Shown piece by piece: positions 52,499-64,000 of a stretch of DNA of 64,000 nucleotides. Source of the stretch: Owenia fusiformis (lineage: Eukaryota > Annelida > Polychaeta > Sabellida > Oweniidae); NCBI GenBank assembly GCA_903813345.2, contig CAIIXF020000010.1, positions 11,601,181-11,665,180 of the forward strand, read 5' to 3'. The translations under genes were made by a program, and so were the position numbers. The notes under the pieces were generated by a model, which was not told the origin of the DNA, did no database searches, and saw nothing but the letters and a program-made list of their open reading frames with translations. Within the stretch, counting starts at the first letter, position 1. The number at the start of each line of letters is the position of its first letter.

Positions 52499-55400
52499 CA
52501 TGGACAAAGTGGAAACGCCGACACAATGTCTGTCATAATAGATGGGCAGAATCCCCAGGCTAGAGATTATATACATATAGTGAACCCTCCCGGACTACTC
52601 CAACAGGGCCATCTTCTGCACGTGCAATACTTATGTAGTACAGCCAGAATACTTGGACTAGAAATTCAAACAATTATTGACAATAGGCCGAGAAAAATAT
52701 TCCAAAAAGCCTGGAAATGCTCAACCTCAAAATATTCTCGTTCCAGATCTGTTAAGGCGACACTGCCAAAAAGATTCGGGTATAGACCTGGATTTAGAAA
52801 TGCACTCTCAACTGAGGCACATGGGGTTGCCATAAGAGCTTGGGTAGTTGATACGATGTCATGGAAATACTCAAGGATCACCCATAATTCGTTTGAAATT
52901 GCATTAGCTAAAGAATCATACAAAACGTCTATAGCGCCACCTTTTGAACGCCCTGTAATAAAATTTGATTGCCCAAGATGGGATTTGACTATGGCAGAGC
53001 TTGTATACGACGGAAAAGATCTGATTTGCCCAAAGGAAGAAGGTATGGTATCCACCTTTTCTGTACTTTGCATATTTCATATGCATATATGGATAGGACA
53101 GTTACCTAGAGTACAGTACTGTACGGGCACGGTACGGAACAATACAAATTGAAATCAAACACGACTTATATAAAATATATCAATAATATATTCATTATAT
53201 TATCTACACATGCAGATACAATATGGGTTCGTTTCTTTCAGCAGATCACTGTCACATATTTTACTTTACTTTTCTCGTTATTTTCCAAAGAGGTGATTGA
53301 AGTTGTGAAGTTCCCTGCCGCACTTAGTGGTTCTCCACATGGCGTTCATAGAATGTTCCCTGAATACAAAGACAAAACACTCCTTAAAGAAAAGATGGAA
53401 AACATTAAATCACCACGGTAAGTCGAAGAGATTATTAATTACCAACTATATTTCTTTGAATTCGTTTATTTATCAAAATTAGTTGTATAAAACAACATGA
53501 CATGCTAAGCTGCTAAACTTGACACCGTCTCTTCTTTATTAGGTTAACCGTAGTTGCCTGGCTGTATGTGGTGGATTATTGCCCCACCCCAGGGGTCGAC
53601 CTTTGTAGCATCATGCACAGACTCACTTGGGATGGCTTGTATATCTCACCATTACTTTTCTTCACCAAAGAAGGTTAGCATAAAATATATATATCTAAGA
53701 AAGCAAGTTGCTGCTACAGCCTAGCTGTAATGGCTAGCCCATTGGTCTTTGACTCGAGCGGTTAAGTGTCAGATTTTGGAACGGAAGGTCATGGGTTCGA
53801 TTACCGTACGTGGTGAAGTTCCCTGTATATGTATTTCCAATATGACATGATAAAATCTGTAAAAGCAATATTTAATAATCATGTTCTGAGTTGATTTTTG
53901 TTCAGGGATTTAAGCCCAAAACTCTATGAGTAGGATGATTAAACAACGAATGTCTTGTTCCTAGACTTTGAATCAATGTACCAGCTAGGTAGCCTACAAG
54001 ACACGAATGAATTAAATCATTCACAATTCGATTGTCATGTGCTTAAATTTTTTCACCATTGTAAAAAATGTGTACACTACATTAAAGAAAATGAATGTTT
54101 TGCATGGAAACTTTTAAGTTTATCATCCTATTCATCCATAGGTAAAATCCATGTGCAGGTCGTAACAGAACAGGGGATCAATCAAGCGGCTTTAACTTCG
54201 TTCATTGTACCAAGAAACCAATGGATTAGAATAGTGTTCACCCTCAACAGGAAATACGTACGTAGGTTGTTTCCAATTATTGAGTGGAATTACATTCGTA
54301 TATAACTTGAAGAACTCAATCTTCCTCAAAATTGAAAAAGCTATGATGTGTCAATTTCAAAGATAAAATTTCTCTATAAAGCAACATTGTCATTATTACA
54401 ATAATCATTGCGATTGTGTTTATAAAAGAGAGATTCAGTAATTAAAGTTATAATTCGGAATGACTATCCTCGGATAATACTTAATAGTGTATATGTATGT
54501 AAAAGTGACTTGTTTTGTGAAATATCCGATTCAAACTGACAAGCTGCGATTCACTCTTTAAGTGGCAAGTGGACGTCAATCATGGCGAGAATTGGAAGCA
54601 AGTTATGTCCAGTCACTTCCGTTACGCAGAGGACCCCTACTACAATGATACACAAGGCTTGTTCATATTTGGCGGTTCTGAGGCTATTCCATCATTCAAG
54701 GGATACATAGGGCAAGCTACATATTACAGAAGAAAAGTCAAATTTAGTAATGAGGTAAATATGACAGAATCTAACTAAAGATTTCAACTGGTGACCCTCA
54801 AGTCTTCTTTACCTCATCAGAATAATTATGTCCCCAGCTTATCTTAATTCACATCCCAATTAGTAAATCAGATATTCAAGTATGTAGAAAGGAAGTGTAG
54901 AAATATGGTATTTCTGGATTCATTATTAGAATATGGTCAAATACAAATATTTTCATGAGTAAATTCTAGCTTCAAAATGTATGCCATTTCTCATTGGATA
55001 TTGATGACAGAAATAATTTTCATAAAAAGAACTGTTTACCAAGAATACTAACCTTTAAAAAACACTAGTGCCACCTTTATTTCGGCCTAAAATCTATGCC
55101 ATTTATGTTTTAATCTACATGCAATCAAATAATATCATTTTCTCTAGGTCCCGTTGCCCAGCATTTTTCATCCGATGTTTGAGCTAGAGTTGGGAAATAA
55201 AGACAGAAAGTGCCAAAAGTATATGTCCTGGGTTAATTTTAGACTTTATCAAAGCAGGATCATTCGGGATAATGCCATTCGAAAAAGTAAGAAATCATTA
55301 ATTAGTTTAATATATTCCACTCGATCAGTCAATTCTGTTTTGATAAATCATAATTCCCATATTCAAAAGATACCTTAAATACTATTTAGCCAACCGATAA

Positions 55401-58400
55401 CACTAAATTGACAAATGTACCTTTTTACATATGTACCTTACCTTGGAAACCCAACGGGTTTTTATATCTAAACACTTTTGACTTGGACGGTGCATATGTT
55501 CAACTTGTGATATTGATTTGGGGTTTGTTTCAAAATGTTTTTATGAGTTCACAATTAAAATTAGTGGCTATTTCATAGGTTTGTCAAACACCACGATCAC
55601 ATTTGAACTTCTCATCGACGTGTTCCATTCAATCTGAATACATAATGTACCGCATTTACCTCGATGACATATTAATTTTAAAAAATGTTTTCAGATTCCT
55701 GCTTTTACACATATCCCTTGATGAAATCTGACCAATCTGAACAACAAACTAACACGTGTAGCATTACAAGAGGGCCTCGCCGACCTCAATATCACTTCGT
55801 GAATAAGCTTATTCTGAGAACTGTCATGCAAGGGAAGCAACTAGATTTGACACAATTAGGCGATTTCCTATACGAAAATGCGACTTCTGTTTTGGTATGT
55901 TCATTGTCAAATTCAACATCAAAAAATGGACCTCTATCCACAGCTCGTTATAATAAAATTGTAGCAGTTATAAATCTACGCGAACAAACTTCTTTGACAA
56001 TAAGCCTATTTATTTGAAAGATTTCTAAAGGAAGATCAAAGATGAAAATTTATAAATGAGATTAAGGCACTATATTTGTACGTTAGTTTTATAGTGTTTA
56101 ATATATGTATATTTTTACTCTTTGTAGGAAAATGACGGATGGAAAGCTATCAATGGGTTCATTCTTTCTGTCCTGAAACAGGCCAGTTGCTATGGCAACC
56201 ATGACGCTACCTATATGTTGTCAGTGATCCTTAACAATGGTCTCATGGTTAAGTCGCACGAAATCGAGGTAATATACTCAATATTTTTTATTGTAAAAGT
56301 CCCTCACTCATCTCATTCAGTAATGGTGGCAAATAAGAGATAACGATTTGTCCACATTAGCATGTGCTGGTTGATAGACTAAAATACGAATATTTTTTCG
56401 CAATTGTCATATGTGGATATGTGGGAATGTATCTGTCGTCTCATCCATGTTAGTATTTTGTTTTAGGCACACAGCTATTTGATGCTTGGAGCCCTCGAGA
56501 ATCACAGACTGTCGTTAATGGCATTGGGAAATAAGCTAAACTATGGGCTAGATGGCATGCCTTGGGACCAGGAACAAGCATATGGTGGGGAAATTGCATT
56601 GGTTTTAAAGATAACTGCAATATGTGTAAAAGTTTGATCAAATTATTTGAATAAAGCCAACATAAAATCGAGGAGCACCATTTGAAGCAAATATAAACAT
56701 TAAATACAAAATCAACCAATAGAATAAACACTCAAAACAGCACTACAAAATATATAAACATCATCTATGTTTTTTGTTTCATGTTCCACGACCAGTTTAT
56801 TACAAGAATGTCGCCGATGCAACGGGTCGAGACAAAGAAGAACACAAGGGATCAGATGTACGTATATTCTTATATTTACCCTTTCGTTTTGTATTGATGA
56901 AGGATAAGTGAATTTAAAAAACAAAATTAAATAGTACAACAGATGTTATTGTTAACTATTCATTGTCTGTTCATGAACGTGATGCTTCCATGATATTTTT
57001 ATAGATTTGGACAGAACATATTCGATTGACTGATGAGGCGCAACTGGACCAACAAACAGATGAAAAGGGAGATTTGTTTCTTTGGATAAAACACCAAGCG
57101 CAGCAAGGAGTATTCAACGCCCAGGTAGAACACGTCTCAGTCATGTCAGTCTGGACATTGCATATTGAACACTCGTGCACATATTATGAAATCCATTAAA
57201 TGGTTTTCATCCATGTCCTACTCTTTGTTTAATCATACACTTGGTAGGGTACATTTATTATCCCTCTGCAATTGGAGATAATAATGTTTAATACAAAAAT
57301 AATGAATAATAATGTTTAATACAAAAATATTACATAGATTACAAAGATTACATAATGCAGAGTAAAATAAAGATGACAACAAAACACACTTAGTTCATGG
57401 TCCACTTACGTCTTCATAAGAAGACATCTTCCCCAAGTTTGATGTTCCTGTTACTAGCTAGAAAATCAGACCATGCCCTTCCTCCCGAACCCAGTTTTTA
57501 TACAGATATAGAATTCCTATAATTGCATTCGCCATCTCAATAAACATTATGAAGACATTCCCCTGCACTGGCGGATCCAAGTGGTGGGCCTAGAAAATGG
57601 CTTAAGGGCCCCAACATTTTTTGGGCCTCAAAAAATGTGCATTTTTGGTTAAAAGTCGGCCCAGATTTTTAAAATAAGAGGCCCAATTTTTTTAGGGGCC
57701 TAAAACTTTTTGTAGAACTTGCAATCTCCCCCCCCCCCTTGTTAGCTCCTGGACCCACTAGTGCCTTGTCTTGCCTTTCAGCAACAAATGGCTCGCCTTC
57801 TTCATTTTGGATCGCAAGGTCTGCAGAGGAACCTGGAAGCTGCAGTTGAATACTACAGGGCAGGTGCAGAAACGCAGGACCCAACAGCCCTTTATGATTA
57901 CGGCGTCGTGCTGATGAGGGTGCGTACCATGAGCGGTATTGTTGATCTGTATTTTTTGATCAAGTTGGAATAAATTGTCGGTACCCAGTAGACTATATAA
58001 GAATTTAAATAATACTAAGCACATTTCATGGTAAACTTTGGGACATTCACTTAATAGTAGTTGAATTTTCAGCATTTGAAGCATTTCAAATGTAAATCGT
58101 TTTCATTAGGGACAAGGTACAAAGAAAAACAAGACAGCAGGATTGGAGAATTGGGAACAGTCTGCAAAAAAGGTAAAACGTTGGAATGTCCATTTTACTA
58201 CTGAGACTGTTTAAACTGACTTATATGCTAATGAAAATTAGAACAGTACATTTCAAGATAATGCCTATATCAGTCGTATATCACCATCTAGCAATACAAC
58301 AATACATTCAGAATGAATTATGTAAGCCAATTTAATAACTGTAAAAGCGTCTATCATATATGCATCAAGCAAGTTCAGTCTTGGAATCATAATTAACAAA

Positions 58401-61165
58401 GTGTATTATTTTTCCAACTAGGGTAACATGCAGGCAATGACTGCTCTTGGATGGTATGCCCTCAACCATGAAAGGAATTACACTAAAGCTTTAGAATATT
58501 TAGAGGCTGGATTTAAGCGTGGCATGCCTGACGCGGCCTACAATCTTGGCCACATGCATCATTATGGACTTGTCCCTGGTCAAGCAAGCAACAAGGTAAA
58601 CAAGAATAAAATTATAAAATATTTTGAAATCATTTTTCTCATGAACTCTTAAGATGATAACCCTTTTTATTATTATCATAACACGTACTGACCACATTTA
58701 TACGGTGATCTGTCTCCCCTTACTTTATACCCAATTCATAATCGTTCTCCTGAAAGCTCGTGTAGGTTAGGCGATTGTTCGGGCTTGGCTATTGGGCGCC
58801 GTAACCACGAGGTTGCGAGTTCGAGACGCTTGTACTCCTTGTGTTTATTCATTTACAATAATTCCCGTGGAATCACAATTTTTGTTACACTCTAATTGTA
58901 CCTTCTGATTGTTTTCTTTCTAAATATTGCAGGTGAAGGCGTTCGAGTACTACTCCTGGGCGGCGTCTAGGGGGCAGTGGGAGTCAGGCATACACGTAGC
59001 AACGTTCAATATTAGAGGTGGACCTCCTGTTAATAGATCACCTCGTGTTGCAGTTGAGTAAGTGATGTCCGCTGCACTATTGTTATTATGCATCAAGCTT
59101 TTTTCGAAGGACTTCATTAATGCTTAAATCATATAAAATACTATATACCCTTGCTACAGGGATGTTTATGGTAAATCAAAGATAGAGAGCAACTTTTTAA
59201 CACATATCTCATTTTTTCAATTTGATTTATCTTTAGAATACCCAAAACTGATATGCTGTGGGTAATGATCCCATCTTGATGTTGCAATAAATGTAAATAT
59301 ATTTTTTGAAAATTATGGAAAAACAAATCAGTGAACTTACGGCGATGAATTCATCAACTTAACTTCATCAAAACAGTAGCCAAGTTCATTATCGTATGAT
59401 GCCTTTTGTGTTTTCTCGTAACGCTAAGTGTATGCATATTCAATAAATTGTGTCTCATTCTCAGGTTACCACATTGCCAACACCCATCACGGAAATAAAT
59501 TATTCATAAAAAAGCATACTGTTAGTAATGGAGACAGTAGACTGATTTGGCAACCATGTTTTCATGAAGAACTCTATCACCATAGCATGATATAACGATT
59601 GTGTTACTATTTTTCAACAATATTTGAATATTTCTCTGTAACAGCCTTTGTTCTTTATTTAGCTGGGCAAGATATATAGCGGAATTCAACCCTGTCATTG
59701 GGAAAACATTACACAAAGCACTTAAAGCGTATAGATATCAAGATTGGTGAGTGTGGGTTTAGTTTTCTTATAAATCTTATCACATCTTGATTCGAAATGT
59801 CTCAATATTCGTGGATAATGGACATCACCTGGATGCCATTGGAATCCGTACTAGTTGTACCAGATTTTCCCTAAATGTCATATATTTATATAATTCGTCT
59901 GTTTCATAAAGAAAAGTGTGTATCATTTGAAGGTCAACAGCAATGTTGTATTACATGGTGGCAGCGGATACAGGAATAGAAGTGGGAAATTTCAACATGG
60001 CTTATCTGTGTGACGAAAACAAGGTGAGAATGACTTGAGTCATTTCGGAAACTATAGTTGATGAAGACATGATAATTTATCCTAAAGCCTTTTAATTCCA
60101 AGGTGAACTATCGGTTGCTTTGTGAAGTAGCAAAATACATACATATTACATGATCTAATTTACTATGTACAGTAGAGCCATGAAATTGACACTTTATCTT
60201 TACTTACTTTTTAAGTACTTTTACTTTGTTAATAATATTTAAGTTCATATCTAGATGAACCATATAGCATACCAAAGGATGGAGAGTTTAATGGGCTTTA
60301 ACAACTCATCTCCAGTCTTTGTAAACTCAAAACTTCTACTTGTTTCGTTTGCTTAGGTGCCATATTAGGTCAATCAATATATAGCAGACATTTTTTTAGA
60401 ACGGGCTGAACCACTACATTGAAAAGGAATGTGTGTGGAGATATTACAACTTATCCACGCTTAGAGAGCCTCAGTTTGTCAACTCATATGGTGAGTGAAT
60501 ATACCAGCTCTAAAGCCCCAGTCACATTTGCTCTACGGTGGCCGTACGGCGGCCGTAGATTTACGAAAACGTGATAGAAAATCTACAGCGCACTGCTTAT
60601 CCCTATATTTGATGCTGCATATTTCTCTCGATTTTAAGAAGCTACGACCGCCGTACGTTGCCGTAGAACAAATGTGACTGAGGCATAGTCCAATTTTTGC
60701 AAAATTTCTTGAGTTAAAGGGATAATACAGGTACCTGTAATACTCATCCTAAATAGCCATAAAGAATATTTAATTCGTGAGACCATCAGTCTGAATGAAA
60801 ATTGAGAGCATTTTGATGGTAAACCACATAGTTGTCAGTTATACTGGACTATCCTTTAAACAATAATTCCAATAACAAATATTTCTATAGATGTCCATCA
60901 CCATTATTAGTAATACCATTACCTACGTATATTGCATATATTCCTAGTTTCTCAGTTTCTTAACATGTGAACCATTTACGCCCTATAAACAACAATTTTT
61001 TCAGTTATGATACAAAAAGTTATATCACATATATCTTATTATTCTAAACACTTTGTAGCCCTGATTAAAATGGGTGATCATCATTGGTATGGGTGCAGGT
61101 CAAAGAGAAATGTTAGCCTGGCTGTTGATTATTATTCAAGAGCGGTTCAGAAGGGAGATCCGCAG
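52499..61165 (+). CDS. SEL1L3: SEL1L3-like protein (sel-1 homolog 3), 19 exons seen, C-terminus beyond the window
   Basis: Exons: 52499-53042, 53291-53417, 53543-53673, 54142-54257, 54563-54754, 55148-55286, 55695-55894, 56128-56268, 56467-56584, 56796-56857, 57005-57124, 57782-57919, 58110-58172, 58422-58595, 58933-59057, 59663-59746, 59933-60023, 60400-60490, 61059-61165. All frames join, giving 921 residues here (949 with the proposed first exon). Order of parts: an N-terminal extracellular region with RAWVVDT and IAPPFERP; a concanavalin/LamG-like region (LTVVAWLYVVDY, then NQWIRIVFTLNR, DPYYNDTQGLFIFGG); a Cys-bearing linker; then Sel1 repeats (ARLLHFGSQGLQRNLEAAVE, TALGWYALNHERNYTKALEY, AAYNLGHMHHYG, VWRYYNLS, MGDHHWYGC). 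This order matches vertebrate SEL1L3, a membrane protein of uncertain function. The last about 150-180 residues, including the expected TM segment, are off the right edge. The donor of exon 56467-56584 is weak (GTGGGG). Confidence 0.9.
53735..53830 (+). repeat. Candidate tRNA-derived SINE head
   Basis: GACTCGAGCGGTTAAGTG resembles the Leu/Ser tRNA A box (TGGCCGAGCGGTTAAG), and GGGTTCGATTACC about 40 bp later matches the B box. No intact cloverleaf or discrete 3' tail is seen, so it is a SINE remnant, not a tRNA gene. It lies in a SEL1L3-like intron. Confidence 0.5.
57566..57763. mobile_element. 198-bp MITE, CACTGGCGGATCC family, abutting a 3' splice site
   Basis: It begins CACTGGCGGATCCAAG and ends GGACCCACTAGTG. 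The flanks CCCTG (57561-57565) and CCTTG (57764-57768) are a 5-bp target duplication with one change. Only 18 bp separate its end from the SEL1L3-like exon at 57782. The C-run at 57729-57738 lies 44 bp or more from the exon. Confidence 0.85.
58740..58850 (+). repeat. Weak tRNA-like (SINE) remnant
   Basis: GTTGCGAGTTCGAGACGC resembles a polymerase III B box. An upstream GTAGGTTAGGCGATTG could be a diverged A box. No cloverleaf is intact. It lies in a SEL1L3-like intron. Confidence 0.3.
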
Positions 61166-64000
61166 GTAAGTCAGACAAAAGCAATAAAGATTAATTTTAA
61201 AAGTACATGCTGGAAGGTCCATTGTTGATTTTATACGCTTGAAGCTTCGAGCTTTGTTGTTTAAATAGCTCTGTGGGTTCTTCATAAAATAATATGGATT
61301 GGTCTTGTAATGTAAAAAGACAAGATTAACACAGAATTAATATACTCATAAAACTATACTTTATTCCAAGTAAAAGACTAAACATGTACAATTACACTCT
61401 TCAGTATAAAATAAAACTGTTCAAAGATAAAGAAAGAATGAAAACGAGATTAATAAGATGAAAAGAAATGATGTGTGATGTTCCCCCCGATCTAACTCTC
61501 TACTGAATGAAGCCCAAAATTTCTCTTAAATACCCCCAAGTTATAGGAAATGAAAGGCAATCCCTTACCCTACAAAACCTATAAGAAACCCATTGAAAGA
61601 TGGCAGCACAATACGGTGAATCAACATGAAAAATGCTATACAACCCCCACCCAAATAAAATGACAATTCTCCTGACATTGTACGTACTAAAAAAAACCTG
61701 AAAATACGCAAAATCTAAATAAATGTATATGATATTTTAACAATGTCCTATATGAATGTTTACTAACACAGTGCCGCATACATAGTTCGTGTATAATCCA
61801 TATCCATATCCAATATCCATATGAAATATCCACGCAGAGTTCGTGCAAATATCCTTGCTTCATAGGTAGTTCCTGTTGATAAACGTCGTTATAATAAACC
61901 ATAATAAGTTCCGATTTTATAATCCGCGTATCTAGTCCTGGATCCAATGCGATGCTGTAATACGTGCATCTAGTCCACGATGTAATGTTTTCGAATCCAA
62001 AATATGCACCGTCTTAGTAGTCGAAATAATATCCATAATCCGATATATCACATGCACGTCCGCATCGTGTCCATTATCGAATATGTCCGTATCCTCGCTG
62101 AAGAATCCATAATAAAATATCCATTTCCTTGTAGCAGTGTTCATAATAAACGTTTTCGTTGGAGAAAAGAATTGTTCATAATAACAGGAGATCGTACATC
62201 TTCAGCTCCTTCATCAGTTGTCGAAATCCTCTGTGGCTCCACTCCATCCGAAATCCGCGTCGTCTGCATCTCCATAAGACATAGGCATCGCCTTCACAGG
62301 TCATCTTCATCGCTTCTTCACGGTTAGGTAGTCGTCATCTACTTCAGGTCGTCATAGGAAATCGCTTACTGGGATCCCGGGCAATTAATTTTTTAATTCT
62401 CAAAAAGTTCTCCAAAAGTGTCTTTAAGAAACATTTTTATTAACATGTCTTTAACTTGCTTTTCTATGTGACATAAACAAGTCTTCTTCGTGTTCTAAAC
62501 TCTTCATGAATTTAATTTTCTTCAAGACATCAATTTCTCTTCATTGACAAGTAACTAGTCTTTCTATCTCTTCAACATACAAACTTTTCACTTGACTTGT
62601 CTTTCATGACTGAGCGTTTTTCAACTCTTCAACTCTTCTAGCAACTCTTCAACTTCAACTCTTCATGAAATTATTTACATTTTCTCTCTATTCTTCAAAA
62701 TAATCTCTGATTGTTACTTGTGAAACCTGTCTTTATCTTTAAAATGCACTGAGTGGTTAGTCTTTTAAAATAAAAGAAGCAAATTGCTTACGAACAGTAA
62801 GAAAGAATATAAATATGGCTTAACATGTTTTCCATAATAGGCAGGACAAATTCCAAAAAGTATTAACACAATTATACATATCTAGCGATTTAACATCAAC
62901 ATCAATAATGCAACATGGGTTTCAGACTCTGCCAAGATTACTAAAACCTTTTCATCAGGTCGCCCCCTCTTGCTAGGACTTTATTTCCGAAAGTAAATCA
63001 GTAACACCTCAGTGCACAATAGCATTTTACTTTTGATTTTCCAAAGAATTCTATATTTTCATACTTAGCGCTATGTATTGCACAAATACAAACAAATTGC
63101 TATATTCAAATATAAATGACTAATCTCTCATGTATTCATTTCACTAAACCTGATGATTGATGGCTGTCATAACAAAATCTCGTTGTAGGATCCACAGTTT
63201 GTACTTTCTTACAAAACTGAGAAAACCACTTGCCTGGGCTTCAATTCAATTCTCTATTGAACCCTAAATTTGACAATTTATGATCGTCATCATAACATTA
63301 TCCAGTTGCCGCTCGGGAAATAACCATTTATTTCGAGCATGTACATGGCAAAATCTCATATAACAATTAGTGCAGAATAAAACAATAAAAAACAAAATCA
63401 GAAACTTAAAGACAAGATATCCCAAAGATAACATTATCCCGTCCAGCAGGAATATGTTTCTTGATAGACTAAAATCATCATAATCTTATGATGCAATTTC
63501 CACAATACACAAACAGAAAAACATGCGATATACTTTTATGCTTTTCGCATCCTGAAAAGATACAACTTGCTCACTGTAAGTAATATTTAAAATTATTAGC
63601 CATTTGATTCCTCTTAAAGTCATAGCAAAATTATTCTCCAACCCTGGTTTATGAGGCCGAGTCTTAAAACAAAACTGCACTAATTCTACATAATACCGAG
63701 TAATTCCAACTAATGTTATTTTCGACAAGCACACGTTTAATTACTGTAAAACATAAATTGTCTTCAGAAATCTCATTTTAAAAGTTACTTTTTCAATCTT
63801 CTCATTATCTTAAATGCTTACTTCTTATTGTTCACTCTTAATTGTTTACTTCTAATTACTTATTTCTAATTGTTTACTTCTTATTGTTACTTCTAATTGC
63901 CCGGGCAACCACATATTACAAAAATGACAAATCTCATTCATCCATTCAGCGACACAAAACAAACATGCATTCTTGCCAAATACGGATGTTTGACTCTTTC
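61166..64000. other. SEL1L3-like intron after the last visible exon; repeat-like, no exon found
   Basis: No sequence resembling the remaining SEL1L3 C-terminus was found. 61790-62130 is rich in ATCCATAT/AATATCC words, 62620-62670 in tandem AACTCTTC, and 63800-63900 in a TTACTTCTAATTG repeat. CCCGGGCAATTAA at 62376-62388 and its inverted form at about 63896-63906 might bound an element of about 1.5 kb; this is weak. Confidence 0.4.

Noticed and set aside
53735-53830. Functional tRNA gene
   Set aside because: A and B boxes are recognisable, but no acceptor-stem pairing or full cloverleaf could be drawn; it is more likely a SINE remnant.
62376-63906. Complete transposon bounded by CCCGGGCAATTA
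   Set aside because: Only about 12 bp of inverted match, with no target duplication and no coding region; recorded only as a weak possibility.

Overview
The window is nuclear DNA of an invertebrate animal. It is AT-rich, its genes are split by GT-AG introns, and non-LTR retrotransposons, dozens of short inverted-repeat elements and several minisatellites fill most of the space between exons. The gene set (TRAPPC4, profilin, PXYLP1, SEL1L3-like, a large peptide-type GPCR) suggests a marine lophotrochozoan such as a mollusc, or an invertebrate deuterostome. The sequence alone does not settle which.

Layout. (1) 1-1392: 3' half of a non-LTR retrotransposon ending in poly(A). (2) 2138-12971, minus strand: first three coding exons of TRAPPC4; its last exon lies beyond the left edge. 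Intron 2 holds a complete, apparently intronless GPCR gene on the opposite strand (5691-7862). Intron 1 holds a nested set of foldback elements (10942-12099). The 3' end of exon 3 together with its splice donor has been tandemly duplicated into an array of about 101-bp units (1393-2171). (3) 12972-20700: no gene found; minisatellites and DNA-transposon relatives. (4) 20707-21991 and 27798-32960, plus strand: two tandem profilin genes with identical exon structure. (5) 33000-38394: no gene found. (6) 38395-43790, minus strand: complete three-exon PXYLP1, a Golgi phosphatase of glycosaminoglycan linker synthesis. (7) 46879 to at least 61165, plus strand: a SEL1L3-like gene with 20 exons proposed, continuing past the right edge. 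Its intron 1 carries an antisense, frame-broken LINE (about 49420-52400). (8) 61166-64000: repeat-like intronic DNA.

The genes do not form a pathway; they are ordinary single animal genes. The unusual material is structural. It includes the TRAPPC4 exon-tail/splice-donor array, Foldback-like elements whose termini are 15-bp minisatellites flanked by 9-bp target duplications, a family of tiny elements with 5-bp target duplications (one of which must contain the branch site of a SEL1L3 exon), and foldbacks nested end to end. All exon boundaries come from reading splice signals, reading frame and remembered family sequence. No alignment or transcript evidence was available.
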